Source of the DNA: Eutypa lata
Taxonomy: Eukaryota; Ascomycota; Sordariomycetes; Xylariales; Diatrypaceae
NCBI GenBank assembly: GCA_022661535.1
Contig: JAKULF010000004.1
Location: forward strand, 806,001-870,000
Direction: 5' to 3'
DNA length: 64,000 nucleotides
Shown here: positions 9,595 through 20,314 of the stretch, piece after piece
Position numbering within the stretch: position 1 is the first letter of the stretch
Layout: every line of letters starts with the position of its first letter
Notes under the pieces: generated by a model
Databases searched by the model: none
What the model was told of the DNA's origin: nothing
Seen by the model: the letters and a program-made list of their open reading frames with translations, nothing else
Made by a program: the position numbers and the translations under genes

Positions 9595-10302
9595 ATGGAG
9601 ACAACAACAACGACTAATTTCCGCAATGAGGGTCGTGAGGAGCTAGCAACGAGCAGAGGTTGGAAGCAGCAACTGGATGCAATCAATGACTTTTGGTGTG
9701 ATGCAGACTCCCACGTTGGAATTTTTCGAGCGACAGGGCGAGCAAGTGCCCCAGAACATGCAGTAACGGCAATGCATGCGGTGCTGACGAGAAAAACGTG
9801 GCCAAAATCTGGTAATCATGGCTCTCAACACCCCGAACCCCCGGTTGTACTCTTGTCAACCGAGCAACCCAACAGGACTGGCTCGACGGACCCGGTGGAA
9901 GGCATGTTCAAAATAACCCAGGCCACAGCGACGAACCTCGACTTTATTCTCAACTTGGGCCAACACGTCTTTTCTTCTTTTTATTCAGTGATTCCCTCCG
10001 CCGAAAATATGCCCGCATTCACCAATGGTGTCATCAGTGCCATGGAAGAAAGACTTCTGTATATTGGAGGAGCTGGGAGCGGGAACCCGAAAGTGCTGTG
10101 TCTTGTTGACATCGACGCAGCGTTCAAAGACGAGGGAACTGTACAGCCCGGCCGACTTATAAGGATCCTGGAGTACATCTGCAAAGTCAAGGGGAATGGG
10201 AAGATTATCTTCTTCACTGGTAGTGGGGATTGTAAGGCCGTTGAGCAACTGTACAATTCGCATGGTGTGAAGGAAATTTGTCATGACGTAAGGGATGAAT
10301 AG
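9595..10302 (+). CDS. Unrecognised paralogue-family protein 5, most divergent member (235 aa)
   Basis: Intact single exon. Blocks are recognisable but drifted: LDAINDFWCDADSHVGIFRA (about residues 25-44), strand PPVVLLSTEQ, a longer middle without the TMIRDA motif, VLCLVDIDAAF (about 165-175), RLIRILEYICKVKGNGK, and IIFFTGSGDCKAVEQL. The hydrophobic-Asp pattern VLCLVDID is the most Walker-B-like version in the family, and IIFFTGSG is the most sensor-like strand. No GK[ST] loop, signal peptide or membrane span. Function unknown. Confidence 0.7.
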   Translation: METTTTTNFRNEGREELATSRGWKQQLDAINDFWCDADSHVGIFRATGRASAPEHAVTAMHAVLTRKTWPKSGNHGSQHPEPPVVLLSTEQPNRTGSTDPVEGMFKITQATATNLDFILNLGQHVFSSFYSVIPSAENMPAFTNGVISAMEERLLYIGGAGSGNPKVLCLVDIDAAFKDEGTVQPGRLIRILEYICKVKGNGKIIFFTGSGDCKAVEQLYNSHGVKEICHDVRDE

Positions 10303-11015
10303 GGGATATAGGCCGTTGCAAAGGCCGTGGAAGATTGATTTATCCCGTAGGTCGACTGGGATTTCTTGGTTGGTTGCTACTGCTATTAGTCGGGTAGTTC
10401 TGGCAAGGGGAAAGGGGAAGAATGATCATTTAGGGAACTATCGCTAGCATATTTAGCTTAGCTAACAATTGGATGCGTTGTTTAACATCATGCTAGCCAA
10501 TCAAAGTTGATTTGGCAGTGTCCACAAGCAATATTAATGCTAGTTCTGGTGACCATGATAGGTTCTTCTAGCTAGAGCAATATTCTTCGGATTAGTAGAA
10601 GTGATGCCCACCTGATTGTAATAATGGACACATCAAAGTTATTTGCATCTACCGACACTCCCGCTTATAAGAATTCGTCTCATTCAGTAGTGATGATTCA
10701 ATTATCGGTAGTCATGAGCTCTCATGGCACTTCTATGCCTCCAATAATATAAAGCCATGATACTAGCTCTTTGATTATGAGTTGTCCACTAATCATCCGT
10801 GATTCGATCTCCCTATGTCATTTGCCATATCTCCAGCTTTCATTAGAGTTTAAATTATAAGCATATCTTCGTAAGGGTATCGTGATCCTCTATCGTTACA
10901 GATAATGTACAATCCTCAGAACCCTGCCCCGTTCAGTAATCCGTGACCTGCAATGCCCACCCTCATGAACTCCGATATTTCTTTTGCCGTGCACCCCAGT
11001 TGATTATTTCCCCTA
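10303..11015. other. Intergenic
   Basis: No gene or repeat recognised. Confidence 0.4.
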
Positions 11016-12635
11016 TTATTCGTACTGCACTGTGACAGTCTTAGTTTGAACGATCTGCGAGTTTTCCATGATCGCTTTGTCGCTCCGGTCGTCGTCTCCG
11101 CTTCCCCTCCCAGTGGCGATCTCAACAGTCATCGCTCGTTCGCCGTTGGCCCGTACGCGCCCCGACATCGCGTATAGCTCGTTACTATCGCCGAATTTTT
11201 CGTACTGTTTTCGATGCTTCCGAGGCCCATACAAGTTGGCCGTGGCTCCGTGGGAGTTAGGGTGGGTGTTTGAACTTTGTCCGGTGTCTGCTTCGCTGCC
11301 GCAGAGCTTCGGCGCCGCGTGCCGGAAAAATCTGCGCATCGTGGGAATGGAGCCACAGATGATAAATAGGTTTGCCTCTACGAAACTGCAGTGAAGGAGC
11401 TGTATGTTAGAGTCCAACACTTGTGTACAGTGACGGAGTACGAGAGGCTGAGTACTTACACCCACAGGCTCGCCGGGGCAGTATCCCACGGTTGGTCTGT
11501 GCTAGAGAGAAGAGGCAAGAGCAACACAAGCCTAATAATAGATGTTGCGAAGGTCCTAGGATCATGTCAGTGTGTTGCGACCTGGACAAGATAGGGGTAT
11601 AATGCCTCCTACATTGACCCGACAGCAAATACGAAAACCGCGACGGCTTTTTGAGACCATTTCATTCGGAGACCCATAACCATCTTGATCGGAAGGCCGC
11701 ACATTATAAGGTCGGTGACGATATTCGTAACGGCGGTAGCGATGTATAAGGCGGTGCGGTCGATACAGGAGCCCTCCATCATGCTCATATCCCAGGCCTT
11801 TTGTATCGGCTGGCAGCCGAATATGAGCAAGAGACTGATGATTGGCGAGTAACAGACCACAACCCCAATGGTGGCCCATACCGAATATCGAAACCATGTT
11901 TGCGGCGATATTTGGAGATAAAAGGTGAGTAGGGACAATTTCGCGAACCCGTTACACATTGCGTATGTTGGTGCGGACGAATACATGCTCTTTACACATC
12001 GTATTATGTAAGTATTTCCACCATTCATTGTCTCATTGACTTCAAGCACTTACAAGTGTAAAGAGATTATATCTCTCTATTGGCATCTCCCACGCATGCA
12101 CTCCTAGGCCGTCGAAGCCCAGAGACCCTGCAACGAGGTAAGCTTCAAGCCACTTTGTAATTATTTCTGGTAAAGAGCAAAGCTTACATGTATTTATCCC
12201 TTGTGTCGCCATAGCAAACAGCTGACCGGTGTGTGAATTAATGATGTGTTCTTGTATGACCAAAGTCGATATGTATGTTGGGACTGAAAACTCACCCATG
12301 CTAAAATTAAAAATGCTACGACAAGTCAGCTGGTTGGTCTTCAATCCCAAACATTGAAGCAAGAGGGACTCGAGTACATGAAGACAAGGTGGGAAATTGA
12401 GGTTTTTTTCAGGTAAGATAAGTTACATACCATCGTCAATTTGCAGTCCCTTCGTCAGACACAGTTTAGTATACAATCTCTGTGCTAGAGCAAGACATGC
12501 TAGAAAGCCCCCGATAGCGAAAAGCCAGTAATGCTGAATATGCAGGTTTCTTTGTGGATTATCGAAATCGACCTCGTAGCCCTCCGGCGGTGAACTGAAT
12601 GTCACGACGCCATTCGTCGTTGGGAACTCAGCCAT
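11016..12635 (-). CDS. Fungal rhodopsin-domain (PTH11/SAT4-like) seven-helix membrane protein, 391 aa
   Basis: Seven exons (minus): 12635-12431, 12315-12296, 12221-12188, 12127-12054, 11989-11613, 11555-11460, 11385-11016; they join in frame. Two exons are only 20 and 34 nt. Family hallmarks seen: an extracellular N-terminus, then TM1, then DDAFLILAW, GLGVHAWEMP, FAKLSLLTFYLQISP, FGCQPIQKAWD, a Cys before the VTNIVTDLIMCGLPI helix, and TFATSIIRLVLLLP with TDQPWDTAPASLW. This is the standard order for the fungal rhodopsin domain (Pfam Fung_rhodopsin). The cytosolic tail is about 110 residues, polar and charged. No CFEM domain, so it is not a full PTH11 receptor. Role unknown; members are often near secondary-metabolism or host-response genes. 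The ATG at 12635 begins MAEFPTTNG. Upstream in-frame codons look non-coding. Confidence 0.85.
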
Positions 12636-15267
12636 CTTGGTTTGGCTAAGGTTGTAAAGTGGGTTCGGCGAGATCGAGTGGAACTGAGAAAACCGACCAC
12701 CTGGACACACGACCATATATTTGAGTTCTTGACCATTGGAGGTGAGCGATCGTCGGTGCGCCGCTGTGACGGTGCAGCTGAATGGTCTGTGCAATAGGGA
12801 ACCCGTGGTGAATGTTATGTAAAGTCTCAGATGAGGCGGCCATCTCTATCTCTATCTAAGAAAGTACTTACGTTAGATGAGATGAAGACTTGACACCCTG
12901 ACACCCTAGCGTTCTTTGCATAGCAAACAAGCGAAGTGAAGCAATCAGGGTTCTTACTTGGCAGTTAAGGGAAACCCTTTGCCGAGCGGCTTGATCTACC
13001 CCTAGAGAATACGTGCAAATAATAATGTTTTGCTTTACGATCTATTAGGATTTTTCTCCACAATACGACGAGGACCATACCAACTAGGCCCTGAACAATT
13101 TGGAGTATCCGAGTATGTAGGCTTACCTAACGTGTTCATTGATGGGAATATCCACGGGCACGGAACCCAATTGAATCCATAGTTCATCGGACGAAGTGCA
13201 TTAGATCCCGCTTAAAAAAAGTGCGTGACCCCAACGGACCGAAGATAAGGTGGGCGGTTTAGGTAAATATATGATTTAAATGACGCGAAATTGCAGATAA
13301 TTGATGTTATACTCCAAGATTCCGAGAACCACCATTAATATTCCAATCTATGCCATCGCTGTTTAATTGTCCGAACGGCAGTTAGACGCGTGACGCTGTT
13401 ACGGTGGTAGCATGTAACCCTCCATGCAGCATTATACAATGCTACCTAGGGCTGGCTACATGTATTGTGCTGGCTAGATCCCGTATGCAGTTTAACGGGA
13501 TCCCGCTGTCAGTGCTGCGGGAGGGTTCCGGTGATAATGACCAGCCAGCTGGAGAACCCCGGTTAAGCGAAGTTAGAACTTGCATGATCGGCGACAGCGC
13601 TGCCCCATTTGAACCCTGAACATTGACAAGTAGGCATGGTCTCCCCCGGTATTTTCTAGACTATTGCTTAATAGCCAACATGCCTTGAAGAGCAGGTAGC
13701 GGCATCAAAGACCTGAATTTAGACAACGACCGGATCTCCTCCAGAGCTGAATAAAACGCGAATAAAACTGATTCTAGTTAGTAGCATTTGGCTTTCGGAG
13801 AATGCTCTTTTAAGAAGAAGATACGGACTTTATTTATATATACTTGGGGAATTGTAAACTCCAATATCCTGATTAATCCGGGTTTTCGATACTTGACTTT
13901 TAGCTGATGACGCGGCAGGTACTATGATAGTATTCCAGGAATTTCTTGGAAGACTAAGTGTAGAGGACAGCAAGTATTTTTAAACCACATATGAAAATAG
14001 AATACAAATATATATTCTGAAAGATCGACTATCTACGAATTGGATGCTTGAAGATCACACAATAGTCTTGAAATCGATGAGTAAGGGATTTGTATAGTCG
14101 CTTCTAGTTAAGGGGGGCCGCATTGCAGTACTGGCCTAGGCACAAATCGTCATATATACGTTGTATTTGTAATAGTATTGCATTAACCGATAGTGTTACA
14201 GACCATTGGTATTATAAAACTGCGATGCTCAAACTCTCGTCTCAGTATAAGCACATACGTATCCAGAGACACAAAAGAAGTCAGCCTCAATCATCAGTGT
14301 TTGAAAGCCATTGAGCTCCTCCAGCTTTTCCGGGAGTGTCGGTCGGCTTGTGGCTTGACGACCCGAAGCGTACCCGTCCCCGCGTTTTGGGCTGCAACCC
14401 ACCCCATATGCAGGTCATCTGAAGAGGAAGGTGGTCATTAAATCAGAAACCGGGATCCCTTGCTAAACCTACCTTGGCAGTATTTCTTCGAAGCGGCTTT
14501 TCCTCCCCGTTCGATATTCATAGCATCGGCATGGTTTCTCTCACGGCGGTCTTGGTGTCCAAGATGAAGACATCTAGACCACATATGATACGTATATCTA
14601 TATATATATCATCAAGCAACCCGCTCGTATCACCCTGTACGGTTGCACCCTTTCCTGTATTTCGCTCCCCTCCATTCGCCTTTATAGCCCACTATAACTA
14701 GACCCATGTATAAATGTTTACATGCTTGTAACATAGCGGGAGGGATTTCCATTGGCGGTTTAGCTGCATGGCCACTGCGTGTGCTCTAACCATATTCTTC
14801 GAATCCAGCGATGATCCTTCAATTTCGGGCCGCTGAGGGGACATATCATACACGGAAAACGCCAGCTTTTATCGTACGGAAGTCAGTTATTAGTTAGTCA
14901 GGACGGATGGTCTCGGTGGCGAAGGTCTGGTTCGGCTCACCTTTCTAAATATGCACACAGGTGCCCGGCAACTCCACGTCGCTTACGCAAAGGAGGCTGG
15001 GAGGCTGAGGAGGGGCAGCTGCATATCATAGAACTAATATCTATTGGTTGGGGGCGGAGCTCGTCGAGGCCTTTCTCAATTCCCTTATAGATGCCGCCGA
15101 TCGCCACGTTGTGAGGTTGTATTTCGAGTAGGTAGTGATACTCTGCGGTCTTGACGCACCTGTTGTAAGAGAATTTGTAAAGCTCACGCATTTGCGCTTA
15201 CCCCTATCTCCTTGTACTCTTGGTGTCTGAGTGGCCAATCGATATTCGAATCCTTCAGCCACAAACA
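12636..15267. other. Long gene-free stretch (2.6 kb)
   Basis: No protein of recognisable family on either strand and no tRNA. Open frames are under 95 codons and lack family features. It may hold decayed sequence I cannot recognise. Confidence 0.4.
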
Positions 15268-17055
15268 ATGAAGCAGCCTGGCTACCTTGCGATTGGCGCC
15301 TTGGCGGCAGCACAGATCGCCTGCGCGGTTCGAGCCAGACAGAGTGCCCTATGCGTTCGTACTAACCCAAGATCCCTTCCTCGAGCTCCCGTATCCATGA
15401 CTAACAACTTCATCAGTGTGATGCATTGGCACAAGTCGAGAGCCTCACTGGCAAGGTTGTATATCCCGACAACAACACCTACGATGACCGACTAGACTCC
15501 TACTGGTCTAAGAGTGCAGCTCTAGCACCCTGGTGTATGGCCCTACCCTTGACGGCAGAGGATGTCTCCTCAGTTGTGAAGACCCTAAAGGAGAACCAAT
15601 GTCCCTTTGGCATCCGGAGCGGCGGACATAGTCAGTTTGCCGGCTCCAGCAGCGTAGATGAAGGTGTTACCATTGACTTAGGTACGTTTAGAGCACACTA
15701 CATGACACCCATATACAACGATCACAGAATATTAATGATTACAACAGGTTACTTGAACGCTACTTCCTACGACACCGACACGAAACTTGCATCAGTTGAA
15801 CCTGGCGCTAAGTGGAGGGATGTTTATGATGCGCTGACACCACACGGCGTAACCACTACGGGTGGTCGAGCCGACCTTGTGGGTGTCGGTGGTTTCATCA
15901 CAGGCGGTGGTTATTCGTTCTACCATGGAGCTCACGGGTTCGCCTGTGATAATGTTCAGAACTTCGAGGTCGTCCTCGCCGATGGTCAGATAGTCAATGC
16001 TAACGCGAACGAGAATGCCGACCTATGGAAGGCCTTGAAAGGCAGTTCTGGCAACCTTGGCTTTGTCACTCGTTTCGATCTGAGTGAGTAACTACCTACG
16101 TAGCGACCACTGACAGACGCGCATCATATCAACTCTCTGTTTTCTACTTGCATGACGAGCAAATGCTAACCTGGTACAAAAAAGACATCATTGAATCGAT
16201 CGATATCTGGGGAGGTGCCACGTTTTATGACCTGAGCCAGAAGGATGCGGTTTTTGAGGCATACGTCAACTTTGCTGATAACACGGCGGAGGACGAGGAC
16301 AGCCAGTCCATTTTGCATCTGCCGTACGCAAGTGGGGAGTTCCTCCTCAAAACCATATTTTCTAACGGCGCAGCTGTCGCCGATGCTCCCGCCTTCGACG
16401 CATATACTTCCATCCCAAGCACGTCGACCACGGTAAGGTCAACCAACATCTCGGACCTTACCCTCGAAAACAGTGGTAACCAGCCAGTTGGTATCTAGTA
16501 CGTTCCCCCTTTCGTTTCGATTATTCAGTTTGGAACTAACCCCCGACTCTTAGTGCCGACTGGTTCGTTGGACTGTACAAGAACGATATTCAGGTCCTGA
16601 AGTTTGTCGACGAGAAGCACTCGGAATACGTCGCCAAGATGGAGGCAGCTTTACCTTCCGACTCTATCGTGGAGACACTTTGCCAATTCCAGCCCCTCAC
16701 GCAGTCAGCTATCAACCACAGTGAACTCCAGGGCGGCAATGTCATGGGTCTCGAGCCTCTTGTCCAAGACGGCGCAACCCAAATGTGGCTTTTCACCATG
16801 CAGGTGTACAACGCCGAGGACGAAGCGAAGGCTATCCCGATCGCAAAGGAGTTCCTGAACGAGGTGGACGAATACGCCACGTCGATTGGAGCTAACCTCG
16901 ACTGGCGCTACCTGAACTATGCGTACAAGGATCAAGATCCCATCGCGTCTTTCGGCAGCGATGCCATCGACACCATCAAGGCCGCTGCTTCGAAGTATGA
17001 CCCGAATGGAGTGTTCCAGAACCTACGGCACTCTGGCTTTAAGATTCCGGCGTAG
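15268..17055 (+). CDS. Secreted FAD-linked oxidoreductase, BBE-like (500 aa)
   Basis: Exons 15268-15354, 15417-15681, 15748-16083, 16185-16497 and 16554-17055 join in frame. An N-terminal signal peptide (YLAIGALAAAQIACAVRA) is followed by a cysteine pair, then the FAD_binding_4 domain: IRSGGHS, whose His is the usual covalent flavin site, GVTIDLG, PGAKWRDVY, GVGGFITGGGYSF, and GNLGFVTRFDL. The C-terminal end, with its LNYAYKDQDP segment and a final YDPNGVFQNL, matches the BBE motif. Family members oxidise sugars, alkaloids or polyketide intermediates using oxygen; the substrate here is unknown. The apparent stop at 16497-16499 is spliced out: donor GTACGT at 16498 restores the frame. Its nearest neighbour downstream is a decayed tyrosinase, so the two may once have worked together outside the cell. 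Confidence 0.88.
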
Positions 17056-17668
17056 GGAATGATAACGGTGATTTGACGATTATGAGAGATCTGTGTTCTG
17101 CGTATCCAGGCGTTCTGAGATGTACGAGTCGTTTAGCGTTGTCAACTTGTTCAATCATTATTACCATACCCTTCTTGGCGCAGGTCACTGAAACTAACCT
17201 ATATCTAACTGATAATAAGAACTGACATATAAAATGACATACATCAATACCCATGTCCGATTAGAGTCAGGCTTATTTGTGGAATTATTCTGCTGCGCCT
17301 CTCGACTGTATGATACGTTCTAGAAGTAGCCCATTCCCTCGATCTCTGGTGTAGGTAGTTACTCCGCATAGTAGCCAAGAATACCTATTGACTCGTAAAT
17401 ACTAGTAGAAATGCATAGGCTTGCATTGTCCGTGTAACTACATAGAATGTAAGATATTTCGGAGGGTCATAGTAGACTAAAAGCAGGATTTCGACAACAA
17501 GGTTTCCTCTGGCGGCAACACAGTGAGGTGAATAAGCACCTGGTTATATAGGATATTAGGCAAAGAAAGGGACAACTAGATGCTCCATATTGTGATCGTT
17601 CCCAAACAAAATGGGGGTTTTTTTTATTACTTTAGGAGTTTTCCGAAACCCTGGTAATGCGATCCCTT
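17056..17668. other. Intergenic
   Basis: No gene recognised; flank of the tyrosinase pseudogene. Confidence 0.35.
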
Positions 17669-19000
17669 ATGTCAAAGCTGATAAGCACATTCCTAGCAGC
17701 CGTAGTCCTTGTATCAGCGGGCTGTGCCGATAACTAAGTCTCAGCGGCTAGCATGGTCAGGGGCCCCATTGCCTCGAGGCGACGGAATTGCAATTAACGC
17801 GTGTCTTTAGGTACACCCTTACTAATGCCCAAAGGTTAGACTATATTGACGGGGAGCTATGCCGCATGTCGCCGCCAGCGAAACATGGGATCTCCGGGGC
17901 TGTAAGTTTGTACTAAGACGAGCTCCAATACCCTCCTCATATTTGCCAGGGGGCATAGTTACTTATATCTACGGTGTGTTAAGTAACCATGTTCCAGGTC
18001 TCTTATGACGTCAGGGGAACAGAATTGAGTCCTGCTAGGCAGCATTCCTACATAGTTACGCTCCCACCGATTATTCGTTACGCTACAAGAACGACTCCTA
18101 AGGCATGAATGTGATTATAACCACCGGTCTTCTGCCGTAAACAGTCTCACATCTAGAATCAAGAACGAACACCGTCGTCACTGACTAAGTTACCTTCTAT
18201 AGGTCCTGGGACGAGTCGCTCGATCTCAGTGGCTTCGCCGCTTCTCCGGTCTTCGATCTGGTGCACGGATATGGCGGTGATGGTGTTGGCCCGAGCGGCT
18301 GCGCCTCGGACGGCCTGTTTGTAAACTTGACGCTACGCTACGCTTCAAGTCAGACCTGTCGGTCTCAAAGTACTGTTTTTCTCACAAGCTGAAATACATC
18401 ACGTTTTCAGCAGCTGACCAAGAAAACATCGACGCCTTCCTCGCAGAGACCCCGTTCGTATCGCATCCCCTTGGCGTTGCGTTGAGGGATATTCGCATTC
18501 GGCCGGGAACAGTGGCGTGTCTAGACTTGTGAGCGAAGACTAACTATTCGTTTTAAGTCTTGTGTGGCTTGTTTCATAACACCTGAAGGGGAGTCTTAAC
18601 TAACTAATTAACCACCGATCGTCCGTATAGATGGTCAACACTCTCTTAGCCCCCGATGATCCCCTATTCTACCTACGCCACACTTGCCTCGACAAGATTT
18701 GGTGGGAGTGGTAATCTCGGGACCTGTCCGCACGCCTGGCCGAGATTGGGGGTACTATTAATATCTATACCAGACAGTCCGAGCTTGCTTCTTGGCATTG
18801 ACTTGATGCAGTTCGATCCTGCTGACTTGGTTGGGCTTGGTGGTACGCCCATCACAGCTATCACAAATAATTTCAATGATAGCGGAAACATAACAAGTTT
18901 TAATCGTACGCTTTGATCTGCAGGTATTATGAGTAACTTTACTATTTCTGGTGTAATGACCGTCGGAGGTAATTTGGTCTGCGCGGAGTATTCTCAATGA
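17669..19000 (+). pseudogene. Secreted tyrosinase-like copper oxidase, decayed
   Basis: Pieces of one tyrosinase can be read in order but across several frames. They are: a signal peptide (SKLISTFLAAVVLVSAGCA) at 17669; YTLTNAQRLDYIDGELC near 17810-17870; a HRLFVTLQERLLRHEC piece of the CuA region near 18070-18120; SWDESLDLSGFAASPVFD with HGYGGDG near 18200-18270; DGLFVNLTLRY near 18310; NIDAFLAE near 18430; the CuB block APDDPLFYLRHTCLDKIWWEW near 18650-18705; and a C-terminal GIMSNFTISGVM with GGNLVCAEYSQ ending at 19000. Lesions: a TAA after WWEW where Gln is usual, a TGA near 18914 where Trp is usual, and several frameshifts. In CuB the first His of the usual HHT is Arg. Two stops fit C-to-T or G-to-A changes, as repeat-induced point mutation would give. 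Normal enzymes oxidise phenols to quinones. Confidence 0.85.
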
Positions 19001-20314
19001 TATGCTAGAAAGGTTATACGAGTATTTATACTCTCCAGAGTAAAAATGTAATATCTAAGAACCCAAAGGAGCACGGGTGACTGAATGACTCATGAGAGAA
19101 AGGCTTCTCATACCAAAAATTAGCACTCGAAGTGCACAGTCAACTCACTTTTAAATACCATCTTTCTTCACGGTCTTTGACCACTGCGGTTTGTGTCCAA
19201 TGCCGCCAGTTATACTCGGTCCCAAATAGGAGTGTTAAGTTAGAACTAATATACCGTACCTATAGGTAGTTAGAGTGTCTCGCTAAGTAGTCTTGTCTTA
19301 ATCTTCTATATGGTATGGTATATCACCCTATTTGTATACACTATTATGACAACGTGTTCAATTCATTTATTAGATTTCAAATTCCATTGACATGCTTAAG
19401 AGATATTTAGCCTGTAACATTGAAGTTCTACTTTACATCTCGTACTACTACTCATCTAGCAAGTCCCTATCTAATACGACTTGGTCTGACTCACTCATCA
19501 ACGTATACATCCAAGCAGTAAAGCAGTGCCTACATAACTTCGGACCCTTGATTCATTGGCATGAACCTATCCCAGAGCTGGTCTAAAAGCCCTTGGTGCC
19601 AACGGGGCGTTAACTTTAGGAGTGAGACCAAGTAAATCGGCTATGCACCGAATATCTCTCTGGGTATGAAGGTTAAGAAGCGCGGCCTAGTTGAACATGT
19701 ATAAGTTCCAACCAATGCTGACGGAGCTTCAATGTTAGGTATCCGTAGAAGTTTAGAATAAAAATGATATCCTACTGACGATACGGATACTTTCTACAGT
19801 TTAGGTGGTAATTCGGGAACCTTACGGCGTAATTCCATCACATGATATCGTCGTCTTATAGACCTAACCCGGAGTCCGGTGTCATCTGGTAGGTCGGCCG
19901 GCGATTTTTTCTTGTCGGCATTATAAGTATGACCCGGGCTTTCCCCCCTGCGGACGGAATAGACAATCGAGCGTCTTCAAGCCGACAGCCAATCAGGATA
20001 AGGGGGGATGCCATCTTGTAAGTGCCATATTAAGCTTATCAAACGGACCACCACTAACAACTCCACTCAGGCACATCTCCGCTCTTGGTAAGTACCACAG
20101 TACGGAGCCTGCACAGTACGATACTATCATAACTGGACCCACCCCCACTCTTGATAGCCGCCTCGTATAGTTAAGTAGTGGCAGTTATATATGCTGATAG
20201 TTATATACATTTTGGTAGTTATTATGAACGATTCGAAGGACCGTTGGTAGAATCGGGCTCTGCTTATTGCTCACAAGGCTACGTACAAAGTAGGTCTCAT
20301 GACATTCCGACACA
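19001..20314. other. Gene-free stretch and promoter region of the Rieske oxygenase
   Basis: No gene recognised. GATAAG sites (AreA-type) occur at 19997-20002 (plus) and 20035-20040 (minus). The cluster element at 20143 is listed separately. Confidence 0.45.
20143..20153 (+). promoter_or_regulatory. Cluster element, exact copy (CCCCACTCTTG)
   Basis: Exact match to the 11-bp element shared by hxn promoters, 162 bases before the Rieske ATG. Proposed HxnR operator (inference from placement and from the RAEHMHR recognition helix of HxnR, a type that reads GGG). Confidence 0.6.

Noticed and set aside
16491..16560. A premature stop in the BBE-like oxidoreductase
   Set aside because: An intron from 16498 to 16553 with a GTACGT donor removes it and joins the frames exactly.
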